Positions 37,181 to 48,665 are shown, counted from the first letter of the stretch. The stretch is 64,000 nt of DNA from Tenrec ecaudatus (GCF_050624435.1 NC_134542.1:13537497-13601496), one strand, 5' to 3'. The notes: generated by a model from the sequence alone, not told the origin. Made by a program: numbers and translations.

Positions 37181-38250
37181 ATTTTAGGCTTCCACTGTCT
37201 CCGCTAGCCTTCTGCAAACTGGAGTTCATAATTGACGCGCTGATTCCAACTGCTCCTTCAGATTTGGATTTTATTATTTACAATCCTTGGATCACACAGG
37301 CTTGTGTGCTTCTTAAATGTGGACTTAGTTAATGTCTCACTTGGATGGCTGATTGTTTGAAGACAAGACTTTAAGGCCTCAGACACTATTCTCTGCTCTA
37401 GCTGGGCACCATGTAGTTTCTTCCCTACCCTTTACCATGGCACCCATCTATTCAGTGAGCTCTTCATGAGGGAAAGTATCAGATAGGGCCATCCACATTT
37501 TGTACCCTTTTATAGTCTTTTCAGAGTTCATTTTATTAATCTTTGATTTAACTTCACATTGCATACTATGAATTGTTGGCAGACATGCCTTCTTTCTATT
37601 CCATCTTTCTTTTTAAATAACACAACCCAGGATTTATTGCCCCTGTGGATGTTCTAGTCCAAATGACAATATTTCCTAACCAGTCTTGCTGTGTCTCTGT
37701 GACTAAATCTCATCATTGAGATAGAAGTGAACTTACTGGATAATATTTTCAGAAAAATCTTAGCAAAAGAACTGATACGTCTTCTTTCTGTTTTTGCTTT
37801 ACTTTCTTTCCTCCTCCTTCCCTGGAGCCATCTTGGGTCTCTTATTCTCTCTTCATGGGAAAAGACTAGTAGTAACATATTAAAGATGTCAAAGCAGGAA
37901 AATAGAAAGAGATTGAACCTAAGAAAATGTTGATCATGCCAGATATTGCCTATTTCAGGAGAGGGAGAAAAATAAAAATTTTTAAATTACCTTGTTTATA
38001 CTAATGTTGTTTTCTATAAATGTATAAATTTTCTAATGAGTGCAGTCTGCCTTCCCAAATCTTCCCTCATAAAAAATATGAATTCCTATTTGCTCATACC
38101 ACATCATTAAGCAAATTTAGTCATGTGTGATTTGCGGTTGTAGCCAAGAAAAATACGATCAGGTATTGTAAATTTTTAATTAAAGACAAACACTTGTATG
38201 ATAATATTGATTTACAATCAAGCTTCTGGAATATCATTTCACTAAAACAA
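37180..38250. other. Intergenic, mostly unassigned
   Basis: No gene-like ORF. 'tcatcattgagatagaagtg' and surrounding AT-rich DNA do not match any repeat I recognise. Confidence 0.35.
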
Positions 38251-38254
38251 GTTG

Positions 38255-38575
38255 GCAAAGAATATTGAAAGGATCATGTACTGGCCAACTGGATAAGAAA
38301 ATCTATCTCGGAAGAAGTATGGCCAGAGTGATCCTTTGAGGCAAGGATGCTGACACTGTGTCCTACATGCTTTGAACATGTCAGCAGAGACCAATCCCTC
38401 AAAAGGAACACCAGGTTTTGTAGAGAGGCATCAAAAGAGAAAGGCTCTTGATGAGATGGGCTGACGCAGTGGCTGCCACCGTGAGCTCAAGCATAGGATG
38501 GCTCGGGGCAAGGCAGTGTTTTCTTCTGTTGTGCATGGTGTTGCTGGGGTTGTGACACCTATCAACAAGAAAAGA
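38255..38575 (+). mobile_element. BovB (RTE) 3' end, sense
   Basis: 'gttggcaaagaatattgaaa', 'ctcggaagaagtatggccag', 'tcttgatgagatgggctgac' and 'gtgttgctggggttgtgaca' in BovB order. Confidence 0.75.
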
Positions 38576-38869
38576 AGTTGACAAACGAAAATGAAACATT
38601 ATTTATTGAAATATCCATGATTTCCGGAATCGATGATGGTCTGTCGATGGAAAAAGTCATTGTTGAGTATTTGGTTCATGAATACAGGCTTGCCCTGGTG
38701 GTATGCAGTGGTGACTCACTGTTCGCTTATCGCCTATGATTTTACCTGCAGCAGCTTTATTCTCGTTGGTTTTTCCCATGTTACCGCAAAGCCGCTAACA
38801 AAAAGCTCCAAGATTGTAGTCTACTCTACAAGCTTAAAACAGCAGTGAAAACACTTTTTCCCAGATGTG

Positions 38870-39320
38870 GTAGTTGTTGTCCGTTGCTGTAAAGTTGGTT
38901 CTGCTTAATAAGACCTGAAATACAGCAGAACAAAACACTGCCTGGCCCTGCGCCATCCTCACAATTTCTGTTTTTTGTGTGTTTGAGTCCATTGATCCAG
39001 CCACTGTGTCAGTCTTTCTTGTTGAAGGTCTTCCTCTTCCCCCTCCCTTTTACTTCACCGATCATGATGTCCTTCTCCAGGGACTTGTCTCTCCTGACAA
39101 CATGACCAAAATATATGAAACTTTGTCTCATCATCCTTGCCTCTCAGGAGCATTCTGACTTTACTTCTCTCGAGATAGAATTGCGTGTTCTTTGGGCAGT
39201 CCGTGGAATAAGCCCCCGACTCCACCACCATGCCCACCCCTGCTCTGTCGTCGTCACAGGCCAACCGGCTTCCCTGCCTGGATCCTGGATGGATTGGGGA
39301 TCTCGCTCCTCTTTTAGACT
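38870..39320 (-). mobile_element. BovB (RTE) 3' end, antisense
   Basis: 'ctgcgccatcctcacaattt', 'atccagccactgtgtcagtc', 'catgatgtccttctccaggg' and 'ctgacaacatgaccaaaata', with the next ~150 bp continuing the tail. With the sense copy 300 bp upstream it forms an inverted BovB pair. Confidence 0.85.
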
Positions 39321-39844
39321 AGCTCCGCTGCTTTATTAATGAGAACATCCTACCAAAGTGATTTATAACTGCTGATGTTGACTGTTGACCTTGATCACCG
39401 GACAGAGAAAGTGGTTTCAGTTTTTTCCTAAGAGAACGTCCCCACCGCACGCTCCTACCTTCCACAATGTGCTCTGGAAAAAGCCCATCTGGGCAGCCCT
39501 GGCTTATGCACTGGGGGGCTGTGTGCTTCTTCTCAAAAGAAGAGCATCTATAGAAATATTTCAAATTCCTTGGGAAGAACATTTTGCCTACTCTCTCCTC
39601 TTTCCTTCTCTATTTGTTTAATCATTTACTTATGTAAGCATGGTCTCCTGGATACTCGTTTTATATTTTGTATTATAATCAAATAATTACCTTATTTATT
39701 TGGTGGACCCAGTTGGTCCCACTGTGGTCTTTGGCTGTTCATTCCGTTGGTTTCTGTGATTTTTACATACCCTCGTGAATGCAGGACTTTTTCTCTCTGT
39801 TTTAAAGATGTGACAGAGTCTTGTTCTTGACCTAGAGCAGCTTC

Positions 39845-40070
39845 AGCAAGTGCTTAACCACCATACTTACTACCAGGCGTCGTGCAAGACAGCCGGTTTC
39901 AGCTGACAGCAACCCTCCGCACAACGGAAGGGGACACTGCTTGGTCCTGTGTTACTATGAACACCGGCAAACCTGGGGGCTTCTCTCCCAGCACTGTCTC
40001 TGACAGTGTTATTCCCAAGGTTTACTGTGGCCAATTCCTCAGGAATAAACATCCCATTCCCTCTGTCTAG
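39845..40070 (-). mobile_element. AfroSINE-type SINE, antisense, diverged
   Basis: 'agcaagtgcttaaccaccat' is the reversed head. Downstream 'gacagcaaccctccgcacaa' resembles the reversed tail. Order is irregular, so it may be two fragments. Confidence 0.5.
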
Positions 40071-40269
40071 TCTTTTCTTAATTTGGAAGCTCAGCTGAAC
40101 CTTCATCTAATCCTGAGAAGGGGCCCTGATGACATAGTGGGGTGATCTAGTGGGCTGATAACCTCAAGGCCTTGCGTTTTAATATTGAAAGAATCTATGG
40201 AAAATATTAAATGATGCAAGAAGCATCAGAGAGTAGATGGAGGGAGTACAAAGAATCATGGGGGGTGGG

Positions 40270-41755
40270 GAAGGGTCAATATAAAAACATTTCAAACTGT
40301 AGCAGATGATCAAGAACTGATGGTGCCGAAGAAAGAAGTCCAAGCTGTACTGAAGGCATTAGCCAAAAACAAAGCTCAGGAATTGTCGGAACATCAATTG
40401 ACATGTTTCAGCAAGCTGGTGAAGCACTATAAGTACTCACTCAACAAATTTGAAAGACAGCTAGCTATTTGGCCAATAGACGAAATGATCCCTAATTTTA
40501 CCCCTTCCAAAGAAATGTGACCCCACAAATGGTAAAATTTCAGAATAATATCATTAATTCTGCATGTAAGTAAGGCTTTGCTGAAGATCATTCAACAAGG
40601 TCGCAGCAGTACATTGACAGGTGCTGCCTGAGAGTCAGGCAAGAATCAGAAGAGGAAGTGGGAAAAGGGATATCATTACTGATGTCAGATGGATCTTGGC
40701 GGAAAGTAGAAAATAGCCGAAAGATGTTTACTTGTGTTTCATTGACTCCGCAAAGGCATTTGACTGTGTGGATCACAACAAACTATTGATATCCTTGAGA
40801 TGAATGGATATTCTAAACCACTTTATTGTGCTCATGCTGAATCTGCCCATCAAGAGGCTGAATCGGGACATCATGCTGAATCTGTACATTCTAACACAAG
40901 GGGATCCTGCATAGTTTGAAATAGGAAAGGTGTGTGTGCTCTCTCACCATCCTTACGCAATCTGTATGTGGAGCAAAGGATCTGAGAAGCTGGACCACAT
41001 GAAGAAGAGTGCAGCAGCAGGCTGGGAGGAGGGCTTATTAACAACCTGCAAGATGCAGGTGATGCAACCTTCCTTTCGGAAAGTGATGAGCACAGGAAGC
41101 ACTTGCTGGTCAATCTCAGGAGTTGCAGCCTTCAATCTGGAATACAGCTCAATGAAGAGTAAATCCAAAATCCTCCCCAATGGACCAATCGCTAACATCA
41201 AGGTAAACCGAGGAAAGACTGGATGCTCAGGTTGCTTGGCAACAGCAGTGAAGCAGTCAAATAGCACGTTGCATTGGATAAATCTGTCACAAACAAATCT
41301 TCCTGTAAATCTGCTACACGCATGTCACTGTGAAGACTCAAGTGTGCCTGATCCAAGCCATGCTATTTTCCATCGCCCCTCATGCATGTGAAAGCTGGAC
41401 ATGGAACAGGGAAGAACGAAGAAGAATCCATCCATTTGGATTATGATGTTGGCGACCAATACCGAAGCTCCCATGGACTGCCAAAGGAAAGAGCAAGTCT
41501 GTTTAGGAAGACGTACAGCCAGCAGCCTTCTTGGAAGTGAGGACGGTAAGACTTCCTCCCATGTCCTTTGTACATGACATCAGGAGAGAACGGTCCTGAA
41601 ACGAGGACATCTTTCGTGGTGAAGCAGAAGGACAGCAAAAGGGGGGAAGATCCGACAGGGTGGTTTGACACAGACTGCACAATGGGCTCAAACATAACAA
41701 TAAACGAGGCTAATGAGGATCAGACTGTCTCTTTCTATTGGACATCGGGAAACTA
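40270..41755 (+). mobile_element. Degenerate BovB (RTE) retrotransposon, RT region to 3' end
   Basis: The longest BovB copy, about 1.5 kb. Reading down: VPKKEVQAVLKALAKNKAQE (the pre-RT segment), 'gctgaagatcattcaacaag', 'gatgtcagatggatcttggc', 'gactccgcaaaggcatttga' (RT region with an IDSAKAFDCVDH-like string), 'ggggatcctgcatagtttga', 'acctgcaagatgcaggtgat' and the C-terminal 'caagccatgctattttccat'. Frameshifts and deletions break it everywhere; the catalytic YADD-type motif is not intact. BovB entered Afrotheria by horizontal transfer (established knowledge). No functional enzyme is encoded. Confidence 0.9.
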
Positions 41756-41764
41756 TGAGTCAGA

Positions 41765-41932
41765 ACCAACTCGCAGGCACCTAACAACAGTCTCACGGTT
41801 AGCACTTCAACCCCACCAGCTGCTCCGCAGGAGAAAGATGAGGTTTCCTACTCCTGTAAAGGTTGACAGCCTTGGAAACCCTGTACAGGAGTCAGAATTG
41901 ACTCAATGTCAAGGATTTGGCGTGAGTTTGTT
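41765..41932 (+). mobile_element. AfroSINE-type SINE
   Basis: 'gttagcacttcaaccccacc', 'ggagaaagatgaggtttcct' and 'aggagtcagaattgactcaa'. It sits between two BovB pieces and may have inserted into one BovB copy. Confidence 0.8.
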
Positions 41933-41934
41933 TT

Positions 41935-42195
41935 AAATCCTGAGAAAGACATGACCAAAGTCGTGGCATTTTCAATTGCCTCATAGTCATGTGAGAGTCA
42001 GACACTGAATGAGGGAGACGGAAGAAGAATTGATGGTTTTGAATTAAGAGGAAGGCCTTCAGCGAGATGGACTGACACAGTGGCTGCCCCAGGAAGAACA
42101 GTGAGGATGGTGCCGGAGCGGGCAGTGTTTCCTTTAGTTCACAGGGTCGCTCTGGGTCAAAACCAACGGGGTGGCACCGAGTCAGGAAAACATCA
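41935..42195 (+). mobile_element. BovB (RTE) 3' end, sense
   Basis: 'tggcattttcaattgcctca', 'gacggaagaagaattgatgg' and 'ttcagcgagatggactgaca', then 'gggtggcaccgagtcagg'. An internal deletion removes about 200 bp of the usual tail. Confidence 0.8.
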
Positions 42196-42384
42196 AACAA
42201 ACCCTAATTGAGGAGCTTTCTTTAAAGAATGCGTGACTCATCCTCTTCCAAACTCTGAAGGTCATCACCAAGAGACCTTGAGAAGCCTACGGGAACGTGA
42301 GAGGCACAGGCACTATATGGGATCCCGGACACAGAAAAGGCCCAAAGACAAAGCACTGAACGAATTTGAACAAACTGTGGGCTC

Positions 42385-42565
42385 TCTGAGCCCTGGTGGT
42401 GCAGTGGGTAAAGTCTGGCAGTTCAAACCCACCAGCTGCTTTGCCAAAGAAAGACGGGACAGTGTAATCCAGGGAAATCAGGTCCTTGGAAACCTGGGGT
42501 GCAGTTGTACTCTATCGTACAGAGTTGCTGTGAATTGGAATCAACTTGTTAGCAATGGATCAACT
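42385..42565 (+). mobile_element. AfroSINE-type SINE
   Basis: 'agccctggtggtgcagtggg', 'agttcaaacccaccagctgc' and 'ttgctgtgaattggaatcaa'. Good head, moderately diverged tail. A BovB-tail fragment (42570-42670) follows. Confidence 0.85.
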
Positions 42566-42699
42566 GACTTTATGAACAATTGTGAGGACGACACAGGTCC
42601 AGGTGGGGCTTCCCTCTGTCGCACACAGTACTGCTCTGAGTCAAAAATCGATTCAAGGGCACCGAACACCTGTAGGCTAAACTGTGTGTGCATCTATGC

Positions 42700-42721
42700 G
42701 TGTGTGTGTGTGTGTGTGTGT
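42700..42721. repeat. (TG)11 microsatellite
   Basis: About eleven TG units after 'atctatgcg'. Confidence 0.95.
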
Positions 42722-42779
42722 GGCGTGGGATTTGGAATACATGTTCTATCATTTAGATATTACAGCTCTTAGTATAGAT

Positions 42780-44180
42780 TAGCACTCCTATTTGCTAATC
42801 CTAGAAATCGGTGTTCTAGAATGAACAGGAAGGACTGCATCCTACCAGCAATTCATATTGCAGTCGTCTGTCTCCATAGAGTCACAGATCCCTAGGAGAA
42901 CATGATGAATGTCAAGGTCTCTGCAGGCAGTCCTCGTTCAAATCCTAATTCAGATTCAAGGTCTCCTGATGATGCCATCGTGGTTGATCTGGGTTTTTTT
43001 CTTTTCTTTTTTCAATCAGGGTGTTTGTGATCTGGGTAAACCCTTTTCTGTCGCTGGCTCTCCACACTGCTTTGCAGTCTCAGAAGATGGCCAAAGAAAC
43101 AAGCCTCTCTTCCAAATCACCCAGATGTAACCCAATAGCCTGAGCCTGACTCACTGGGGAAATCTCCCTTAAGCTCCTCTCTATCAATTCCTCCCAGAGC
43201 CTCTCCTTGCTACCGATACTATGGAGCTGTAAATAGTTAATGTCCACGCTTATGAAAGAGAAACTGGAATTCATCCAGGAAACGGATTAGTCTAATGTTC
43301 TAAGGTAAAGCCATCCTTGGGATACAAAGCACAGGTCATCTGAAAATGATGATGAAATCACAGGTCTTGATTTGGATATCCAAGAACCAAACTAAACTAT
43401 GATTTAAAAATGAGAAGACAGATATGACGTGAAAAATTTTCTTTGTTGTTAAGAATATAATTCAGATGATCAGTTATTAAATATGTACTGGGAAAAAATG
43501 ACAAATAACCAAAACATCTGTGTTATTATTTTTAGATTTTTATGATTATTTTTACAGCAACCTGCTTTCTAAATACTCTGATGAATCATTTGGAATTTCA
43601 TGCATTTTTATTAAGCAGTCCCTGCTTTGATGCATTTCAATAATTCTTAGGTAATAATTGTTTCTGTCGTTTGAGGACTGACTACATGCCCTGAGAACAT
43701 ATCTACCCTTCAAATTACACCTCCACTCAGAATTAGGACTGTGCTCATCTTTTGGTAGACAAATCTGAGCTACAGGTAAAGGTCATACGGTTTGGACAAA
43801 ATGTCCAAATCCCAACCCTCACCTCTAAGGTACACAGACACATTTGTCTACCATGTGTTCTGCCTCCAAAGTGTTTAATTACCTAGCCTCCCATCAGAGC
43901 AGAAATGAAGAGCATTGTGTTCAAAGAGAAGACTTTGTATGGTTGGTTTGATATAGTGATATTTCATTCTAATTTTAAATTTTGAAATAAAGTGCATCAT
44001 GAGGTTAGAGGTAAAATAGAAACCAAGAAGTATTCATTGGTAAATCCATTATAATTAACAGTTTTCAAATAGCTAGTGTTCCACTATCAATATGGCTTTA
44101 AAAAAACTAAATTCCAGGACTGTTATGTTCCATTTTATTAACATATGGAATTCACATAAAACTCATCATTCATACTGCCA
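42780..44180. other. Intergenic, nothing recognised
   Basis: 1.4 kb, AT-rich in its second half. No exon, no clear SINE/LINE words. It could contain old, unrecognisable repeats. Confidence 0.35.
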
Positions 44181-44184
44181 AATG

Positions 44185-44640
44185 CTCGTGGTAGGCTGGG
44201 TTCTCTAGAAAAGCAAATCCAGTGACACTTCTGTTTATACAGAGAGCTAACGTTATATCAAGAAAGTTGCTCTCAATTGTAGATGTGGGGAGTCCAGTCT
44301 GGTTGAAGAATGTGCGTCAGATGTTAAGATGGAGGCTTCTGCTGACTCATGTCGCAGCTGCTGGGTCTGATAAACCAGGAAGGGGGAAGATAAAACAGGA
44401 AGACAGTAAGCTAGCCGATACAGAAGCAAATGAACCAAAGGTTAGCAAGTCAGACCGTGCCTGCAGAGACCAGTGAAATCAAGGACTGCAGGTCAGATGG
44501 CAGTTCACTGACGGCCCCCAAGATAGGCTGGCAATATGGTGAGCCAGTGACTCAAGTTCACAGAACTGGAGCTTGATGAACCAGATACAGGATCCAGGCC
44601 CAGAAACAAACAAGTTTTCCATGTAAACAAACAAGTTTAC
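44185..44640 (-). mobile_element. Possible LTR-type repeat, antisense (tentative)
   Basis: 'taggctgggttctctagaaa' and 'agcaaatccagtgacacttc' resemble the reversed end of the LTR family at 46.4, 61.5 and 63.1 kb ('tttgtttctctagtctaccc'), but the interior differs, so it would be another family. No target duplication found. Confidence 0.35.
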
Positions 44641-45029
44641 ATTTCCATAAATTTTCTGTCACTCTTTTTCCTATTTACTTTTTAGTTTATGACTGCAACA
44701 CACGTTCATAAGTCTTCCATTCATGCTATAAGAAAATAAAGACAGTGGTATGACTTTTATTGAAAACTTATTAAACTTAAATGCTTTTTCAATAATGAAG
44801 TATAGCAGAGCTGTTCTTGAGGGCTAAAAGTTAACATCCTCACCTGATGATCTACTTCTAAAGAAACTAGTCCGTCAAAATTCTAGGACTAGAGGCAGAG
44901 CATTAGCTGATATTCTTAGTGCTGGAGGATGAGATCTGCAGATTTAAAGACACTCATAAAGTAAGACTGGGGAAAAAATGCCATCGTAAAACTCATTCAG
45001 GAAATGTACTCAAAATCAAAATGTACTCA

Positions 45030-45205
45030 AAAAGGTGGTGTAGTGGTGATGCATTGGGCTGTGATCCACATGGTCGGCAGTTCAAAACTACCAGCCGCTC
45101 CATGGGAGAAAGACTGGGCTTTCTACTCCAGTAAATAGTTACAGTGCCAGAAGCCCACAGTGAGGTCGCTATGAGTCAACGTTAACTTGATGGCAGTGAG
45201 AGTGA
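45030..45205 (+). mobile_element. AfroSINE-type SINE
   Basis: 'tggtgtagtggtgatgcatt', 'ggtcggcagttcaaaactac', 'gagaaagactgggctttcta' and 'gtcgctatgagtcaacgtta'. Nearly complete, among the best-preserved copies. Confidence 0.9.
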
Positions 45206-45829
45206 GAAAGACACAGGAAGAAGCAGATTTGAGCACCTAATAGGTGGTTAGTCTGCATCACCTTTACCCTCCGTAGTTTCCATATTTCGAGGAGGGTATC
45301 TCAAAATGTATTCATACAAAATCATGGAAATTAGTATTAAACAAAAATATCAAAATATAAGGATTTTAAAAAAACATATTCTCCATCTCGGTTTATGCAC
45401 TCAATGTTTTTATTCCATTTTTAACCCTTCCCTTAGAACTTCCTATAGAACTTGGAATGTATGAAATATAAAAAGGAAACTTGAAGTTGTGGAAAGATGA
45501 AATGGAATGCATAAAAGTCAATGGGCTTTCGTGCACTGAAACAATCATGTGGTTACTGTGCTGGTAATGGAGAATTGATGTGAATGGAGAAAAGCCAGTG
45601 CGACCGGAGCTTTCTAGATCGTCATTTGCTGATGGAACACAATTCAAAGTAAAGAGAAATAGCGTTGAAAATCTGCTAATAATCCACACTTGGAATGGAT
45701 GAAGTATGCATCTAAGAACATTGGACATCTTAAAAAATAATATGCAATGCACAAAGAGAGATATCTTGGGCATTAAGAGCTGAAATGGACGAGTATTGGC
45801 CATATGATTTACCATGTCACAAATGATGC

Positions 45830-46055
45830 AATTATCACGTGAGAACAACCCCAGGAAAAGGACAGGATGCTTGATAAGGTAGAAGGGCAACAAAAAAGAG
45901 GAAGCCATTCAAGGAGATCGATCGGCACAACGGCCACAACAACGGGTTCAAATATAGCAATTGTGAGGACAGCACAGGAGCTGGCAGTACTTTGTTATGT
46001 ATAGGTAGCTATGAGTTGGTAACTATTTGATGGCAACTGACAATAACAACAACAT
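45830..46055 (+). mobile_element. BovB (RTE) 3' end, sense
   Basis: 'gacaggatgcttgataaggt', 'caacaaaaaagaggaagcca', 'tcaaatatagcaattgtgag' and 'gatggcaactgacaataaca'. It ends next to the mariner relic. The 400 bp before it may be an older part of the same copy but is not recognisable. Confidence 0.75.
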
Positions 46056-46069
46056 CTCTTCCCGGAAGA

Positions 46070-47050
46070 ATCCTGCACTCTGAGGTTTACACCATGTCAA
46101 ATGGCATTCGGGACATCTTCAAGGGTCTCAAATCAAGTTCCTTTAAAATATTCTTTTAGTTTGAGGAACAGTAAGAAGTCTGAAGGGGCAAGGTCACGTA
46201 GATGGGAAGAGTTTCCTTGTGAAACTCCTGTAGGACAGCATAGGCTACTCCAAGAACGAACAGATGCATTAATATGATAGAAAAACAATTTTTTTCTTGG
46301 CTTTTTTCCGCAGCCATGAAGTTTCAAAAACTTTAGGAATTCAGAATAGACACTTGTGATGGTCCCATCACCAAGAAAATCAATCAAGATTACGCATTTG
46401 TGGTAGTTACATTAATTTCGTGTCAATTTGAGGATTAAGAGTGTAGGGGTGGAGTCTAGCTTGCCGATCAGGATATAGCCAATGAGGCCTCTGTGTGGTC
46501 ATGGCCTTCTCCTGAAGATTCTGGAAACTCCTGGATTTCCTCCTGAATTTCCTCCTTGGAGGCAGGAGACTCTCTCTGCTCACTCCCTGTGAGACATCCC
46601 TGTGGAGAAGACACCTGGAGAAAGGCTGATGGAGCCAGACCTCTGGAGCTGGAGAAGCCACGTGGAGATCCCTGCCAGTTCTGAGATGTTTACACCACCA
46701 CTGGATTCACAAGACTTCCCACCCACTGGCCTGTGATCTTCCCACATTTGGCGTCATTGCATGAGTTTCATGTGTCTGAAGACTTTATTAGATTGGTATG
46801 AAAATATGGGCTAATATCGGACTTATGGACTTGATCTGGACTAGGATGGGATGTTTTCTCAATTCTCAATTGCTCTTGTATATAAAGCTCTTTCTTATGC
46901 AAGTATGAGTCTCCCTAGATTTGTTTCTCTAGTCTACCTGGACTTACACGGCAGTATAACTCAAAATAATCAGTCACCATAACATTCTGAGCTGACCTTC
47001 CTGCCTTGATTTTAACTAGCCCAGAAGGTCTTCTCAGTAGCCCCTGTTTT
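46070..47050 (-). pseudogene. Decayed mariner-type transposase, split by an LTR insertion
   Basis: On the minus strand, the part at about 46960-47040 reads RRPSGLVKIKAGRSAQ then NVMVTDYFE. The part at 46090-46390 reads LIDFLGDGTITSVYSEFLKF ... LFFYHINAS ... and LRDLAPSDFLLFLKLKEYFK. The order (VMVT.F, .DFL..GTIT, LFxxxNA, DLAPSDF.LF.KLKE) is that of a mariner DD34D transposase core. The catalytic Asp of the 'FHxDNA' motif is replaced (FYHINAS) and there are stops and a shift, so it is dead. The two parts are separated exactly by the solo LTR at 46399-46950. Confidence 0.8.
46399..46950 (+). mobile_element. Solo LTR, copy 1 (family A), nested in mariner
   Basis: 552 bp starting TGTGGTAGTTAC and ending ...GGACTTACACG (canonical ACACA mutated). 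Flanks GCATT (46394-46398) and GCAGT (46951-46955) are a 5-bp target duplication with one mismatch. It contains 'cttgtatataaagctctttc', a TATA-like/poly(A)-like box. It aligns over its length with 61492-61995 and 63060-63579. No retroviral coding region is attached. Confidence 0.85.
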
Positions 47051-47840
47051 ATTGGACAACTTAATTTTTATTTTGTATTTTACACGCCAATGACACTCTG
47101 GGAGAACTATTACTGAAAGAACTTCTCTGCAGGCATTCACCAATTGCAGAGACATGTTTACATACGGTTTATTTAGAATAAATGTGTGCAGGATCAGCAG
47201 GAACCTTAGTTGCTATTTATTTGCTCTCGTATACCTGGCTTCCATAGCTCCTCCGGTGCCGGGTACATCAATAGCTGCTGAACTTTTTGTTGATGGATAG
47301 TTTTAGTAGATAAATCCTTGAGCTTGAAAACATAAAATATATCTGAAGGAACTTAAATTAATTATACTTCCTAAAACACACATTTCGTCCCATCTCAGAA
47401 CAATCATTTAATGTTCTTTGGACTAGCTGCAAAAAATAAATATATCTAGAAATAGAAAAAAATAAATGAACATTATTTTTTCTAATTAACCTGTTGTAAA
47501 AGGCTATTTATGCTCAAACACTAAAAGACTTTCTAAAAAGATCCCGCTATCAAACAGTATGCTTTTTAAGATTTGTCCTTTTCCTTCTTTCCTTCCAAAC
47601 AAACAAACAAACAAACCTCTTCACAAAATAGGGTAGTGGAAGCTGTAATTGCTGCCTGTCATTCTCATTCAAGATGAATGTTCAACAGGTATCTTCTTAT
47701 ATTCCTTAAAAATCTCTTTAAAGTGTTTTCCAAACAGCAACAAATATAGATATTCCTAAACAGCAACAGATATACATATTCCTGCTAAATAATTACATGT
47801 AACATTGGCCATATTTTGAGGACTTTAGTTATTAAATGAT
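47050..47840. other. Intergenic, AT-rich, unassigned
   Basis: Holds a (CAAA)5 microsatellite at 47596-47616 and an imperfect direct repeat 'aacagcaacaratatasata' near 47733 and 47759. No gene seen. Confidence 0.4.
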
Positions 47841-48403
47841 CTTAATGGAGTTCATAAAACACTCTGAAGTAATGGTGGCTCTTTCCTAAAAAAATAGAAG
47901 ACACAATTAGTAATTTACCCTGAAAATATGGAATGATGGCATTTTTCAAGACACGGAGCAGGTTTTGAGGCATCAGCAGAAGTGATGACAGTGAAGCCAA
48001 CACTTCTCCCTGGCGGAAGAGCAACAGAAGAACGGCTGAGGTGCTGGGTGATGGTGAGTTCATGGCAGAAACAAAAAACTCTTCCCCTCCCTGGAAAATC
48101 CTGACGTGTTCTCTTCTTCAGACACAAAGCCATATTGGAGACCTGTGGATGGATATGAAATGAAAGACGCTACTGACGGCTTTGTTCTGAAAAACAAAAC
48201 CCAGAATGAATTAGTCATGGCAATCCCTGAGGTCCCTTGACAGTCTAATTGCCGATGTGCTGAAAGATGGCAGGTATCTAAATAACAGATATTGTCCGAG
48301 ACTATTTAAAGTCAGGATTCACTGGGCCCGTGCATTTGGTTCATGATCAAAACTTGACCTGGTGCTCTCAGTGGGACAAACCAGAGAGGCCTGGGTTAAG
48401 ACC

Positions 48404-48665
48404 ATGGAGGCCAATAGCCAACTCTTGGGAGTTATCCAGGAAATGCAGGCAGAGATCAATAAACTGGAGCAAGAGAATGAAGCCCTCCGGATGAAACTGA
48501 CTTCACGCGCTCAAGGACCGCTGGGCTTGGGTGAAGAATCAGCAGCTGAAAGGGAAGAGGAAGCCACAGATGTTGCTGACCCAGAAGCAGCCCAGGCACC
48601 ATCTTTAGCGGCGCAAGCTGGTAGGGTTTCCGCCAACTCAGCAAAAGCTCCTGGAGAACACCAAG
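48404..48665 (+). CDS. CCDC195: CCDC195 coding exon 1 (coiled coil)
   Basis: Starts ATG (48404) in 'gaccatgg' and ends before the donor GTACAG at 48666, leaving G of a split codon. It encodes MEANSQLLGVIQEMQAEINK, then the LEQENEALRMKL half of the coiled coil, and an acidic EESAAEREEEATD stretch ending KAPGEHQ. The upstream frame is open to 48362 (a GTG), but no upstream ATG exists in that frame near the start. A 5' UTR exon may exist further upstream. Confidence 0.87.

Noticed and set aside
40320-41391. ORFs resembling reverse transcriptase (KEVQAVLKALAKNK and others)
   Set aside because: They belong to a frameshifted BovB copy; no intact enzyme or host gene.
42233-42772. 179-aa plus-strand ORF
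   Set aside because: It runs through an AfroSINE, a BovB tail and a (TG)n repeat, so it is a chance frame in repeats.
45393-45908. 171-aa minus-strand ORF
   Set aside because: Low-complexity, Phe/Ser/Ile-rich translation of AT-rich DNA, with the 5' end in an antisense BovB tail. No domain recognised.
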